DNA of 64,000 bases, taken from contig JAAHFX010000009.1 of assembly GCA_010672785.1 (NCBI GenBank), positions 603,769-667,768 of the forward strand, read 5' to 3'. Each line of letters begins with the position of its first letter. Within the stretch, counting starts at the first letter, position 1. Source of the stretch: Sphaerospermopsis sp. SIO1G1 (GTDB taxonomy: Bacteria > Cyanobacteriota > Cyanobacteriia > Cyanobacteriales > Nostocaceae). Made by a program: the position numbers and the translations under genes. The notes under the pieces were generated by a model. It did not search any database. It was given only the letters and a program-made list of their open reading frames with translations, and was not told the DNA's origin. Of this stretch, positions 7,771 through 17,291 are shown one piece after another.

Positions 7771-9201
7771 GTGAGTTCTGAATTTGATTACGATTTAGTG
7801 ATTATTGGTGCAGGTGTAGGTGGCCACGGCGCAGCCATACACGCTGCTAGTTATGGTTTAAGAACAGCCATCATAGAAGCAGGAGACATGGGAGGAACTT
7901 GTGTTAACAGAGGTTGTATTCCTTCCAAAGCATTATTAGCAGCTTCTGGGAAAGTAAGAGAGTTGCATAACACTAATCACTTCAAATCTCTAGGTATTGA
8001 TATAGGTCATGTAGTATTTAATCGAGAAGCGATCGCAAATCATGCCACCGAATTAGTCAGCAAAATGCAAAGCGACTTGATCAACAGCATGAAACGCTTG
8101 GGTGTAGACATCATCAGAGGTTGGGGAAAAATTACCGGCTCTCAAAAAATCAACGTTTCCACAGACAGCGGAGATAAAACCATCACCGCCCAAGATATAA
8201 TTATTTCACCTGGTTCAGTTCCCTTCGTTCCTCCTGGAATAGAAATAGATGGGAAAACAGTATTTACCAGCGACCAAGGAGTAAAATTAGAATCATTACC
8301 AGATTGGATTGCCATCATCGGTAGTGGTTACATTGGTTTAGAATTTTCCGATATTTACACCGCCTTGGGTTGTGAAGTGACAATGATTGAAGCCTTGGAT
8401 GTATTAATGCCAGGATTTGATCGAGACATTGCTAAACTAGCAGAGAGAGTATTAATCAACCCCCGCCCCATAGAAACCAGAGTTGGTATCTATGCTAAAA
8501 AAATCACCCCTGGTTATCCAGTAGTTATTGAATTAGCAGACTTCCAAACCAAAGAAGACGTAGAAGTTTTAGAAGTTGATGCTTGTTTAGTCGCCACCGG
8601 TCGTATCCCAGCCACCAAAAACCTGGGTTTAGAGACTGTAGGTGTAGAATTAGATAAACGAAACTTCATCCCCGTCAACGATGAAATGGCGGTGCTTTCC
8701 AACGATGAAGTAGTACCCCATCTTTACGCCATCGGAGATGCTAACGGGAAAATGATGTTAGCACACGCTGCCTCTGCTCAAGGTATTGTCGCGGTAGAAA
8801 ATATTTTAGAAAAAGACAGAAAAGTAGACTATCGCAGCATCCCCGCCGCTGCATTTACCCATCCCGAAGTTAGTTATGTGGGTTTAACAGAAACCGCCGC
8901 CCAAGAATTAGGGTTAACAGAAGGTTTTGAAGTTGCCACCAGCAGAAGTTACTTCAAAGGTAACTCCAAGGCCTTAGCAGAAAAAGAAGCCGATGGTATT
9001 GCCAAAGTAATTTATCGTGAAGACACAGGAGAAGTTTTAGGAGTGCATATCTTCGGCGCTCACGCCTCCAGTATAATCCACGAAGCCTCCGCCGCCGTTG
9101 CCAACCGTCAATCGGTGAAAGATTTAGCCTACTTAGTACACGCCCATCCTACACTTTCAGAAGTGTTAGATGAAGCCTATAAAAGAGCGATCGCAAGTTA
9201 G
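7771..9201 (+). CDS. lpdA: Dihydrolipoyl dehydrogenase (E3)
   Basis: 476 residues starting at GTG 7771. FAD-binding GAGVGGHGAA lies at residues 14-23 and the redox disulfide GGTCVNRGCIPSKAL has Cys44 and Cys49. A second Rossmann motif, IIGSGYIGLEF, is near 184-194, ATGRIPATKN is present, and the catalytic HAHPTLSE is near 457-464. E3 reoxidises lipoamide in pyruvate dehydrogenase and passes electrons to NAD; it also serves the glycine cleavage system. The E1-alpha gene pdhA lies about 9 kb away on the other strand, so the complex is encoded by scattered genes, as usual in cyanobacteria. A HIP1 site lies next to the stop codon. Confidence 0.97.
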   Translation: MSSEFDYDLVIIGAGVGGHGAAIHAASYGLRTAIIEAGDMGGTCVNRGCIPSKALLAASGKVRELHNTNHFKSLGIDIGHVVFNREAIANHATELVSKMQSDLINSMKRLGVDIIRGWGKITGSQKINVSTDSGDKTITAQDIIISPGSVPFVPPGIEIDGKTVFTSDQGVKLESLPDWIAIIGSGYIGLEFSDIYTALGCEVTMIEALDVLMPGFDRDIAKLAERVLINPRPIETRVGIYAKKITPGYPVVIELADFQTKEDVEVLEVDACLVATGRIPATKNLGLETVGVELDKRNFIPVNDEMAVLSNDEVVPHLYAIGDANGKMMLAHAASAQGIVAVENILEKDRKVDYRSIPAAAFTHPEVSYVGLTETAAQELGLTEGFEVATSRSYFKGNSKALAEKEADGIAKVIYREDTGEVLGVHIFGAHASSIIHEASAAVANRQSVKDLAYLVHAHPTLSEVLDEAYKRAIAS

Positions 9202-9314
9202 ATAATTTCAGTTATCAGTTATCAGTTATCAATCTGACTGGGTGACAAGAGAGCTAAAGTCCATACAGGGTATAGGGTGTAGAGCATAGGGTATGGGAAA
9301 AATTAATTCTTTAA

Positions 9315-9415
9315 AATCCCAAATAACAATTTTTTTTCACCCCATCACCCCATCACCCCACCTCCCCATCACCCCATCACCCCACCTCCCCATCACCCCA
9401 CCTCCTCATCTCAAC
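9315..9415. repeat. CACCCCATCACCCCA-type tandem repeat upstream of trpC
   Basis: Imperfect 7-8 bp units (CACCCCAT, CACCCCACCTCCC) sit immediately upstream of trpC. An open frame continues through them, so automatic annotation may start trpC too far upstream. Similar units occur at 18405-18440 and 53045-53080. Confidence 0.7.
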
Positions 9416-9430
9416 CTGACTCCTAAAAAA

Positions 9431-10315
9431 ATGCAAATCCGTCGTCGTCCTCCCAGTACTCCTATAGATGTTTCCATAATTCGCTATCAAGCGGATGTAG
9501 AAGACTTAGAACCAAATAATATCTTAGAAGAAATTGTTTGGTACAAAGAAACAGAAGTGGAACAAATGCGGGAAAAAGTACCATTAAGAGAACTACAAAA
9601 AAAAGCTCTTTCTGCACCACCAACCCGTGATTTTATTACAGCCTTAAAACAAGGTAAAACTAAACCTGCATTAATTGCAGAAGTGAAAAAAGCATCTCCT
9701 AGTAAAGGTGTGATCCGGGCTGATTTTGATCCTGTAGCCATCGCCAAATCTTATCAAGCAGGGGGAGCTAGTTGTTTATCTGTGTTGACAGATAAAAAGT
9801 TTTTTCAAGGTGGTTTTGAAAACTTGTCTTTAGTGCGTAATGCTGTAGATTTACCATTATTATGTAAGGAATTTATTATCTATCCTTATCAGATGTATCT
9901 AGCACGAATTCATGGTGCAGATGCAGTATTATTAATAGCAGCAATTCTCAGCGATCAAGACTTACAATACTTTATTAAAATTGCTAACAGTCTGAAAATG
10001 ACAGCTTTAATTGAGGTTCATAGTTTAGCAGAATTAGACCGGATTTTAGGTCTAGATGGTGTGGCTTTGGTAGGGATAAATAACCGCAACTTGGAAGATT
10101 TTACCGTTGATATAAAAACAACCTGTCAATTATTACAAGATAGAGGAAATCAGTTACAAGAAAAAGATATCCTTGTAGTTAGTGAGTCAGGAATTCACAC
10201 TTTAGATGATTTGCATACAGTAGAAAGTGCTGGTGCATCCGCTGTTTTAGTTGGTGAATCTTTAGTCAAACAACCAGATCCCAAATTAGCAATTGATCAG
10301 CTTTTTGGCAAATGA
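9431..10315 (+). CDS. trpC: Indole-3-glycerol phosphate synthase
   Basis: 294 residues from the ATG at 9431 (MQIRRRPPSTPIDVS). A longer frame from 9293 only translates the upstream repeat and is rejected. The TIM-barrel motifs of TrpC are all present: ALIAEVKKASPSKGVIR, SVLTDKKFFQGG, LCKEFIIYPYQ, GINNRNLEDFTVD and VSESGIHT. The enzyme closes the indole ring by decarboxylating carboxyphenylamino-deoxyribulose phosphate in tryptophan synthesis. The N-terminal ~40 residues, before EEIVWYKETEVEQMRE, are the extension common in cyanobacterial TrpC. No other trp gene is adjacent. Confidence 0.96.
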   Translation: MQIRRRPPSTPIDVSIIRYQADVEDLEPNNILEEIVWYKETEVEQMREKVPLRELQKKALSAPPTRDFITALKQGKTKPALIAEVKKASPSKGVIRADFDPVAIAKSYQAGGASCLSVLTDKKFFQGGFENLSLVRNAVDLPLLCKEFIIYPYQMYLARIHGADAVLLIAAILSDQDLQYFIKIANSLKMTALIEVHSLAELDRILGLDGVALVGINNRNLEDFTVDIKTTCQLLQDRGNQLQEKDILVVSESGIHTLDDLHTVESAGASAVLVGESLVKQPDPKLAIDQLFGK

Positions 10316-10350
10316 TTTATTCAGTTATCAGTTATCAGTTATCAGGTATT

Positions 10351-10455
10351 GTAGGGTGTGTTAGAACGGAGTTCGTAACGCACCATTATCAGAGACTTGA
10401 TGCGTTACGTAATTACTTTAGCGAAGCCATTCCCAAAGGGATTTATACACCCTAC
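10351..10455. mobile_element. MITE-like 105-bp element with GTAGGGTGT / ACACCCTAC ends
   Basis: Inverted ends GTAGGGTGT (10351-10359) and ACACCCTAC (10447-10455) enclose 105 bp that include AACGCACC and GATGCGTTACG blocks. This type of short hairpin-prone repeat is widespread between cyanobacterial genes. It lies between trpC and the LivF-type gene and carries no gene. Confidence 0.55.
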
Positions 10456-10544
10456 TTATCTTTTCAAGAATCAAATATTATCCCTATATAAAGTAATATG
10501 TTAATAATTAGAAATTTGAAAATTTAGTACTTAACAATCAAGAA

Positions 10545-11270
10545 ATGAGTAGTGATTATTTATTAACCGTTGAAAATGTTCATGCAGGATATATTAAAGA
10601 TGTAGATATTTTGCAGGGGATCAACTTTAAAGTTTCCCCAGGAGAATTAGTCACTGTAATTGGCCCTAATGGTGCGGGGAAGTCAACTTTAGCAAAAACT
10701 ATCTTTGGACTTTTAACACCCAACACAGGTACTATTACCTTTCAAGGACAAAAAATTAATGGCTTAAAATCAGATCAAATTGTGAAACAGGGAATGTGTT
10801 ATGTTCCCCAAATTGCTAACGTTTTTCCATCTTTAAGCATTGAAGAAAATTTAGAAATGGGTGCATTTGTGCGAGATTTGCCACTCAAACCTTTAAAGGA
10901 TAAAATATTTGCAATGTTTCCTAAATTGAGCGATCGCCGTCGTCAACGTGCAGGAACTTTATCCGGTGGAGAAAGACAAATGTTAGCGATGGGTAAAGCT
11001 TTAATGTTAGAACCCAGTTTACTTTTATTAGATGAACCCTCCGCTGCTTTATCTCCTATTTTAGTCACACAGGTATTTGCACAAATTAAACAAATTAATC
11101 AATCTGGTACTGCTATTGTGTTAGTAGAACAAAATGCTAGAAAAGCATTAGAAATGGCTGATACTGGTTATGTTTTAGTATCTGGAAAAGATGAAATATC
11201 TGGGCCAGGTAAAGAATTATTAGATGATCCAAAAGTGGGAGAATTATATTTAGGTGCGGGGGGACATTGA
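10545..11270 (+). CDS. LivF-type ABC transporter ATP-binding protein (amino acid or urea uptake)
   Basis: 241 residues. Walker A is GPNGAGKST (about 40-48), the ABC signature LSGGERQMLAMGKALM and Walker B LLLLDEPSAALSP follow, and the H-loop position is modified as in LivF proteins. YVPQIANVFPSLSIEENLEMG is typical of the branched-chain or neutral amino acid (HAAT) family. In Anabaena and Synechocystis the NatE subunit of the N-I neutral amino acid transporter is a LivF homologue encoded away from the other subunits; the solo position here fits NatE, but UrtE-like is not excluded. No permease gene is adjacent. Confidence 0.85.
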   Translation: MSSDYLLTVENVHAGYIKDVDILQGINFKVSPGELVTVIGPNGAGKSTLAKTIFGLLTPNTGTITFQGQKINGLKSDQIVKQGMCYVPQIANVFPSLSIEENLEMGAFVRDLPLKPLKDKIFAMFPKLSDRRRQRAGTLSGGERQMLAMGKALMLEPSLLLLDEPSAALSPILVTQVFAQIKQINQSGTAIVLVEQNARKALEMADTGYVLVSGKDEISGPGKELLDDPKVGELYLGAGGH

Positions 11271-11320
11271 AGTATTTTTTAATTTTTTAAAACCCAATTT
11301 TTTGATATTATAATCAAATT

Positions 11321-11866
11321 ATGAACCGTTATTTTATTGCTATTCTTCCACCCCAACATATTCAAGATTACGCTAACGAAGTTAAACAACATTTTGTTGA
11401 GCAATATGCTAGTTGGGGCGCTCAAAATTCTCCTCCCCACATTACCTTACAACCACCTTTTCTCCTAGCAAAAGAACAAGTTGCAATTTTAGAAACATTT
11501 TTGGAAGACTTCGCAAAAAATAAAAATTCTCTACCCATTACTCTAGATGGTTTTGCAGCATTTCCACCCCGTGTTATATATATAAATGTGATTAAAAGTC
11601 AAGCTCTTTTAAAATTACAATCAGATTTAGTTAATGATGTGGAGAGTAAATTGGGAATAAAACCTAAAGGTGGAAATCATAATTCTTTCACACCTCATTT
11701 AACTGTAGCAAGGAGGGATTTAAAAAAGTCGGATTTTTATCTAGCTTGGGATGAATTTAAACAACGTCAAGTATATTTTGAATTTGTAGCTGAAAATCTT
11801 ACTTTACTATTGCATGATGGGAAAAAGTGGAATGTGAAATTTGAGTTTCATCTCAATCAAACTTGA
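11321..11866 (+). CDS. 2'-5' RNA ligase / LigT-like 2H phosphoesterase
   Basis: 181 residues of the 2H phosphoesterase fold. There are two HxT/S motifs, PPHITL (His40, Thr42) and TPHLTV (near residue 126), separated by the usual ~85 residues, and the N-terminal RYFIAILPP strand is typical. Members open 2',3'-cyclic phosphates or act on 2'-5' linkages in RNA; the in vivo substrate in cyanobacteria is unknown. It starts 50 bp after the LivF-type gene on the same strand and could be co-transcribed with it. Confidence 0.85.
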   Translation: MNRYFIAILPPQHIQDYANEVKQHFVEQYASWGAQNSPPHITLQPPFLLAKEQVAILETFLEDFAKNKNSLPITLDGFAAFPPRVIYINVIKSQALLKLQSDLVNDVESKLGIKPKGGNHNSFTPHLTVARRDLKKSDFYLAWDEFKQRQVYFEFVAENLTLLLHDGKKWNVKFEFHLNQT

Positions 11867-11928
11867 TCAGAAAAGGTGAAATTTTTAAAGCAAAAAAGGT
11901 GTAAATTTTTATCAGTTATTAATAGTTA

Positions 11929-12501
11929 TTAATTATCAAATTGTAGTTCAAATCCTGGTAATATATCTTCTCCAGAAATAACTTCGGTCATTTTAACTAT
12001 TTCTACAGGTTTTCCTGGTTTGTAAATTTCTATTTGTTGATCTTGGGGGTTAATTAACCAACCTAAAAGTAAACCATTTTCTATATATTCCTGCATCTTT
12101 TCTTGCAGAGTTTTGAGTCTATCTGTTTCTGATCTTAGTTCAATAATAAAATCCGGTGTCAGGGGTGGAAATTTTTTTCTTTCTTCTGGTGTTAGTGCTT
12201 CCCAGCGTTCTAATTTTACCCATGCTACATCAGGTGAACGTTTTGCACCGTTGGGAAGTTGAAATATTGTTGAAGAACTAAATACTATTCCTAATTTTGT
12301 TTGATGATTCCACAGACTTACTCTAAAATTTAAGTCAGATTCACTACGGCCGCTTTCTCCTCCTACTGGTGGCATAATAATTAATTCTCCTTGTGAGTTT
12401 AATTCTAAGCTGACATCTTTGTTAGCCATACAGAGTTGGTAAAATTGATTATCTGTAAGGCGAATAATTGGATCTAGGTTTAAGGTGACGGTATTCATCA
12501 T
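11929..12501 (-). CDS. Uma2-family (DUF820) PD-(D/E)XK endonuclease-like protein
   Basis: 190 residues with the Uma2 hallmarks: LTDNQFYQLCMANKD at the start, GELIIMPPVGGESGRSE, then SPDVAWV (catalytic Asp) and PDFIIELRSETD (Glu plus downstream polar residue) before LQEKMQEYIENG. The family is massively expanded in filamentous cyanobacteria. It has a restriction-endonuclease-like fold, but biological roles are mostly unproven. Either of two adjacent ATG codons at 12501 may serve as start. It stands alone, convergent with the LigT-like gene. Confidence 0.9.
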   Translation of the reverse strand: MMNTVTLNLDPIIRLTDNQFYQLCMANKDVSLELNSQGELIIMPPVGGESGRSESDLNFRVSLWNHQTKLGIVFSSSTIFQLPNGAKRSPDVAWVKLERWEALTPEERKKFPPLTPDFIIELRSETDRLKTLQEKMQEYIENGLLLGWLINPQDQQIEIYKPGKPVEIVKMTEVISGEDILPGFELQFDN

Positions 12502-12568
12502 CTGTAATTTATTTATTCCTAGTCAGGACTGAAACCACGATATTTATTTGTGGTGAAAGTATATTATA

Positions 12569-13159
12569 TCATTGGAATTTTATTTCCTCAGTAATAAAAC
12601 TAACTTCTCTATTTATTTCATCAAATTTCATATCAGACTGTAGTGTGTAATGTTCATTGTACCCTGCGTCATATTTGATAAAATTGAATCCATCTGTAAT
12701 CCAATTTGGTCTTTTAATATCTGGTTTATCAACACGAACTACTGTGGATGAGGAAGAAGAACGTGTTTCAGAATTTGAAGGTGTTGTCTTTGCTGTAGAT
12801 TTATGTAAAGGTAATTCTTTGTCTTGCTGTTTAGTCTTCAACTGCTGAAATTGAGCTATTTCTTTTTTCAGTTGTTGATTTTCATCTCTCAACTGACCAA
12901 ATTCTTGTTGAACTTGAACAAGTTGGGATTTTAATTGTTTAGATTCTTTAGTTGACTGCTGAAATTGAGCTATTTCTTTTTTCAGTTGTTGATTTTCATC
13001 TCTCAACTGATCAAATTCTTGTTGAACTTGAACAAGTTGGGATTTTAATTGTTTAGATTCTTTACTACCTGGAAGGTGAATTGCATGAGAACCTATAGCA
13101 GCAGCAGTTAGTGTGACTATAGCCCAAATTGGCCATGGAATTCTTGATTCACTAGACAT
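12569..13159 (-). CDS. Membrane-anchored coiled-coil protein with internal 38-residue duplication
   Basis: 196 residues. A single hydrophobic segment (about 8-25, WPIWAIVTLTAAAIG) is followed by a coiled coil built from two nearly identical 38-residue blocks (ESKQLKSQLVQVQQEF...QQLKKEIAQFQQ), a Ser/Thr-rich linker, and a C-terminal ~55-residue segment (WITDGFNFIKYDAGYNEHYTLQSDMKFDEINREVSFITEEIKF). The duplication is also exact at DNA level apart from about one base (see the repeat feature). I recognise no family. It is probably anchored in the membrane with the coiled coil outside the bilayer. Confidence 0.65.
   Translation of the reverse strand: MSSESRIPWPIWAIVTLTAAAIGSHAIHLPGSKESKQLKSQLVQVQQEFDQLRDENQQLKKEIAQFQQSTKESKQLKSQLVQVQQEFGQLRDENQQLKKEIAQFQQLKTKQQDKELPLHKSTAKTTPSNSETRSSSSSTVVRVDKPDIKRPNWITDGFNFIKYDAGYNEHYTLQSDMKFDEINREVSFITEEIKFQ
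12841..13066. repeat. In-gene tandem duplication, 114-bp period
   Basis: Bases 12841-12954 are repeated at 12955-13066, with one visible mismatch (GACC versus GATC) before the copies diverge at the far end. The period is 114 bp, exactly 38 codons, so the frame is kept. The near identity implies a recent event. Confidence 0.9.
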
Positions 13160-13365
13160 AACTTTAATTTATATTGTCAGATTTTGGTAAAGTGGGTATA
13201 AACTAACTTGCGTCTTTCACCTTGTCAAGTAAATTAGTGTTGATCATATTGTTTTGATGAAAATAGCAGAATTGAGCTATCCTCCCAAAATATTTCTTTC
13301 ATCGCGTCTCTAAACCTGATCACAGGTTAAACTGATGGAATTGACTGATCAAAATTAGTGAACCT

Positions 13366-15516
13366 ATGACTGCGTTTTTATTAGAAGTTGGTACAGAAGA
13401 ACTACCCGCAAGCTTTTTAAGTGGTGCATTAGCACAATGGCGATCGCGTATTCCTCAAACTCTGGAAACAAACAGTTTAAAAGCAGAAACAGTGGAAGTT
13501 TTTGGAACTCCCCGACGGTTAGCGGTTCTGATCACAGGTTTACCATCCCAACAACCAGATAAGGAAGAAGAAATTAAAGGACCACCTGCACAAGCAGCTT
13601 TTAAAGACGGTCAACCGACAAAAGCAGCGGAAGGTTTTGCTAAAAAGCAAGGTGTGGAAATAGAAGCTTTAAAAATTCGACCTACGGAGAAAGGTGATTT
13701 TGTATTTGTTAATAAAAAGACACCAGGAAGACCAGTAGCGGAAATTTTAACAGAAATTGCACCCCAATGGGTTTGGGGTTTGGAAGGAAAGCGGTTAATG
13801 CGATGGGGAAGCGGTGATGGTAGGTTTTCCCGTCCTGTTCGTTGGTTAGTTGCTTTGTTGGATGGGGATGTTTTACCTTTAGAATTAAGCAACGGAGAAA
13901 AAACGGTAAAGAGCGATAGAATTTCTCAAGTTCATCGTGTTTTACATCCCGAACCTGTGAATATTTCCCATGCAACTGAATATGTAAAAACTCTGCGTTC
14001 TGGATATGTCATTGTTAAACCAGAAGAACGAGAAAAAATTATTACTGAACAAGTCAAAACCGCAGTAGATTTATTAGGTGGGTTCACAGAAATTTATCCA
14101 GACTTATTAGCAGAAACTACAAATTTAGTAGAATATCCCACCGCCGTAGTTGGTAAGTTTGCCGAAGAATTCCTTAAATTACCAACTGAAGTTTCTACAA
14201 CTGTAATGGTAACACACCAGCGTTATTTTCCAGTTTTTAAAACTTCTGAAAATCAAGATTTATTACCATTTTTTGTAACAGTTTCTAACGGCAATCCACA
14301 AAAATCAGATATTATTGCAGTAGGAAATGAAAGAGTAATTAAAGCCCGATTAGATGATGGCCGATTTTTCTATAACGCTGATTTAGCTCAACCTTTAGAA
14401 AAGTTTTTACCCCAACTAGAAACCGTTACATTTCAAGAAGACTTAGGTTCAGTTAAAGCCAAAGTTGACAGAGTTGTCAATATCGCAAATCTCATTTCTC
14501 AACAATTACAATTAGGGAAAAATGAAAGCGATAACATACAACGTGCAGCTTTACTGTGTAAAGCAGATTTAGTCAGTGAAATGGTGTATGAATTTCCGGA
14601 ACTGCAAGGAATTATGGGAGAAAAATACGCCATAGCAAGTGGAGAAGATACGGAGGTAGCAAGAGCAATTTTTGAGCATTATTTACCCAGAAATGCAGAT
14701 GATATTTTCCCCCAAACTTTAACAGGACAAATAGTAGGATTAGCAGATAGACTAGATACATTAATTAGTATCTTTGGTTTAGGTTTAATTCCTTCTGGAT
14801 CTTCTGATCCATTTGCATTACGTCGCGCTGCAAATTCCATCATTAATGTTACTTGGAGTGGAAATTTGCCAATTAATTTAGATAAGTTGTTAGCACAAAT
14901 AGCAGCAAACTTTGCCACCACATTTAACAAAGATGCAAAATCTTTAATTGCTACATTACAGGAATTCTTCTTACAAAGGATTCGTACCTTATTACAAGAA
15001 GAAAGAAAGATAGATTATGACTTAGTAAATGCCGTTTTAGGAGAAAACGATCCAGAATATACAGAACGTGCATTACAGGATTTATTAGATGTCCGCGATC
15101 GCGCAATTTATCTCCAAGAAATTCGCCAAAATGGCACATTAGAAAAAATCTACGAAACCGTCAACCGCTCAACCAGACTCGCTGCACAAGGTGATTTAGA
15201 CTTTCAACAATTAGAACCAAACACATTAATTCAACCAGAACTATTCCAGAAAAAATCTGAATCTGCATTCTACAATTCCCTAGTCGAATTAGTACCCCAA
15301 ACTCAAACTGCCCAACAATCACGTAACTACAAACTCCTGATTACAGCACTAGCTAAAATAGCTCCCACTGTGAGTACATTCTTTGATGGAGAAGATAGTG
15401 TATTAGTAATGGACCCTAATCCAGACATTAAAAGAAATCGTCTGAACTTACTGGGATTATTGAGAAATCATGCCCGCATTCTAGCTGATTTTGGCGCAAT
15501 TGTAAAAAATCTGTAG
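13366..15516 (+). CDS. glyS: Glycyl-tRNA synthetase beta subunit
   Basis: 716 residues, full length for the bacterial alpha2-beta2 type. Diagnostic blocks include FLLEVGTEELPASFL at the start, GTPRRLAVLI, KRLMRWGSGDGRFSRPVRWLVALLDGDVLP, TVMVTHQRYFPVF, ERVIKARLDDGRFFYNAD, GSSDPFALRRAANSI and the C-terminal anticodon-binding part ending near LGLLRNHARILADF. The beta subunit binds tRNA-Gly; the alpha subunit gene (glyQ) is not in the window. The stop is 82 bp before murD on the same strand, so the two may share a transcript. Confidence 0.97.
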   Translation: MTAFLLEVGTEELPASFLSGALAQWRSRIPQTLETNSLKAETVEVFGTPRRLAVLITGLPSQQPDKEEEIKGPPAQAAFKDGQPTKAAEGFAKKQGVEIEALKIRPTEKGDFVFVNKKTPGRPVAEILTEIAPQWVWGLEGKRLMRWGSGDGRFSRPVRWLVALLDGDVLPLELSNGEKTVKSDRISQVHRVLHPEPVNISHATEYVKTLRSGYVIVKPEEREKIITEQVKTAVDLLGGFTEIYPDLLAETTNLVEYPTAVVGKFAEEFLKLPTEVSTTVMVTHQRYFPVFKTSENQDLLPFFVTVSNGNPQKSDIIAVGNERVIKARLDDGRFFYNADLAQPLEKFLPQLETVTFQEDLGSVKAKVDRVVNIANLISQQLQLGKNESDNIQRAALLCKADLVSEMVYEFPELQGIMGEKYAIASGEDTEVARAIFEHYLPRNADDIFPQTLTGQIVGLADRLDTLISIFGLGLIPSGSSDPFALRRAANSIINVTWSGNLPINLDKLLAQIAANFATTFNKDAKSLIATLQEFFLQRIRTLLQEERKIDYDLVNAVLGENDPEYTERALQDLLDVRDRAIYLQEIRQNGTLEKIYETVNRSTRLAAQGDLDFQQLEPNTLIQPELFQKKSESAFYNSLVELVPQTQTAQQSRNYKLLITALAKIAPTVSTFFDGEDSVLVMDPNPDIKRNRLNLLGLLRNHARILADFGAIVKNL

Positions 15517-15598
15517 CAAAAATCAACAAAAAAATGTGTAAATTCTGCCCCAATTAAGGTTAGGATAAAGTAGCTTAACCAGGGGTGTTATACAGTCT

Positions 15599-17008
15599 AT
15601 GCCAAAAGCCTTTGTGATTGGATTGGGAAAGTCCGGTGTTGCAGCGGCAAGATTGTTGAAACAGGAAGGTTGGGAGGTGGAAATATGGGATAGTAGCACC
15701 TCCCCAAACCTCCTGGAACAACAACAAAAACTTGCCCAAGAAGACATTGCTGTCAACTTAGGAAGCAAACCAGACTTTGCGGGTTTGAATTTAAACCACA
15801 ACTTACCACAATTAGTAGTAGTTAGTCCTGGTGTACCTTGGGAAATTCCCATCTTGTTAAAAGCACGGGATTTAGGTATAGAAACTATTGGGGAAATGGA
15901 ACTTGCATGGAGAAATTTGCAAGCTGTTCCTTGGATAGCAATTACAGGTACAAATGGGAAAACTACCACCACTGCTTTAACTGCGGCAATCTTTCAAGCA
16001 GCAGGTTTTAATGCCCCTGCCTGTGGTAATATTGGGTATGCTGCTTGCGAAGTGGCGTTACAGGGAACAGAATCTGAAACTTCAACTCAAATTGATTGGG
16101 TAATAGCTGAATTAAGTAGTTATCAAATTGAATCTTCTATCAGCATTGCACCAAAAATTGGTATTTGGACAACCTTTACACCAGATCATTTAGCCCGTCA
16201 CAAGACTTTAGAAAATTATTATAATATTAAAGCTAAACTGTTAAAAGATTCCCATCTGCAAATATTGAATGGTGATGATGTTTATTTAGGTAAAGTAGGT
16301 TTAAGTCATTGGCCAGATGCTTATTGGACAAGTGTTAAAGGTGCAGACTTTCTAATAGGTGAAAAAGGATTTTATATAGAAAATGGTTGGGTAATAGAAA
16401 AATTATCTGCACATTCCCAACCCCAGGAAATTGTCAAGGTTTCTGATTTAAAAATGCTAGGGGAGCATAACCAGCAAAATTTATTAATGTCAGTTGGTGC
16501 AGCACGTTTAGCAGGAATAGAAATTGACGCAATTTGTCGCGCTGTGAGTGACTTTTCTGGTGTTCCCCATCGTTTAGAATATATCTGTACATGGTCAGGA
16601 ATTGACTTCATTAATGATAGTAAAGCTACGAATTATGATTCTGCTGAAGTTGGTTTAGCATCAGTAAAAAGTCCAGTAATTTTAATCGCTGGTGGTGAAG
16701 CAAAAGCAGGTGATGATACAGCTTGGTTACAGAAAATTCAAACTAAAGCTGCTGCGGTTTTACTTATTGGTAGTGCTGCGAATGCTTTTTCTCAAAGGTT
16801 AAAAGAGGTGGGGTATACTAATTTTGAGGTTGTGGAAACAATGGATCAAGCTGTTTCCAGATCGACGGAGTTAGCACAACAGCATCAAGCATCAGCAGTT
16901 TTATTATCTCCCGCTTGTGCTAGTTTTGATCAATATCCTAATTTTGAAATGAGGGGGGAGCATTTCCGGGAGTTATGTTTGAATTGGGTGGAGAAGATGA
17001 AGATGTAA
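15599..17008 (+). CDS. murD: UDP-N-acetylmuramoyl-L-alanine:D-glutamate ligase
   Basis: 469 residues. VIGLGKSGVAAARLL forms the N-terminal dinucleotide fold. The ATP loop GTNGKTTT is at 117-124, and the sequence continues through CGNIG, ELSSYQIE, TPDHLARH, GVPHRLE, NDSKATN, LIAGG and LLSPACASFDQYPNFEMRGEHFRELC, which is the full set of Mur ligase signatures. It adds D-glutamate to UDP-MurNAc-L-Ala in the cytoplasm, the second amino acid of the peptidoglycan stem. The start ATG at 15599 follows an AT-rich leader; a shared transcript with glyS is plausible. Confidence 0.97.
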   Translation: MPKAFVIGLGKSGVAAARLLKQEGWEVEIWDSSTSPNLLEQQQKLAQEDIAVNLGSKPDFAGLNLNHNLPQLVVVSPGVPWEIPILLKARDLGIETIGEMELAWRNLQAVPWIAITGTNGKTTTTALTAAIFQAAGFNAPACGNIGYAACEVALQGTESETSTQIDWVIAELSSYQIESSISIAPKIGIWTTFTPDHLARHKTLENYYNIKAKLLKDSHLQILNGDDVYLGKVGLSHWPDAYWTSVKGADFLIGEKGFYIENGWVIEKLSAHSQPQEIVKVSDLKMLGEHNQQNLLMSVGAARLAGIEIDAICRAVSDFSGVPHRLEYICTWSGIDFINDSKATNYDSAEVGLASVKSPVILIAGGEAKAGDDTAWLQKIQTKAAAVLLIGSAANAFSQRLKEVGYTNFEVVETMDQAVSRSTELAQQHQASAVLLSPACASFDQYPNFEMRGEHFRELCLNWVEKMKM

Positions 17009-17161
17009 TTGAACGCAGATGTACGCAGATAGACGCAGATGATAAATAGGAAGTTATAGGTTATTACTGTAGATTAAAAAACATTTTTTTAACTCTCTCT
17101 GCACCCCGCACCCTGCTCTCTGCCTATCCATAACAGAGCTTGTTCAGTAAGTCTGTATTTA

Positions 17162-17233
17162 TGGGTCGCCCGAGATTCGAACTCGGAACTAATCGGTTAA
17201 AAGCCGAGTACTCTACCGTTGAGTTAGCGACCC
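17162..17233 (-). tRNA. trnK: tRNA-Lys (anticodon UUU)
   Basis: Read on the minus strand, acceptor GGGTCGC pairs with GCGACCC, the D arm is ACTC/GAGT, and the T arm is CCGAG-TTCGAAT-CTCGG. The anticodon loop CTTTTAA gives UUU, for lysine. The discriminator base is A and CCA is not encoded. The first base pair of the anticodon stem (C27-U43) is a mismatch; the rest of the stem is paired. Confidence 0.96.
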
Positions 17234-17291
17234 TTTTGCTCTTAGCAACTTTCTTAATATAACAACTCCCCCAAGGTTTGTCAACGGTTTT

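Noticed and set aside
9293..9430. N-terminal extension of TrpC
   Set aside because: It translates a CACCCCAT-type repeat; the conserved protein starts at the ATG at 9431.
13611..13975. Overlapping frames antisense to glyS
   Set aside because: They are shadows of a well-conserved synthetase gene on the plus strand.
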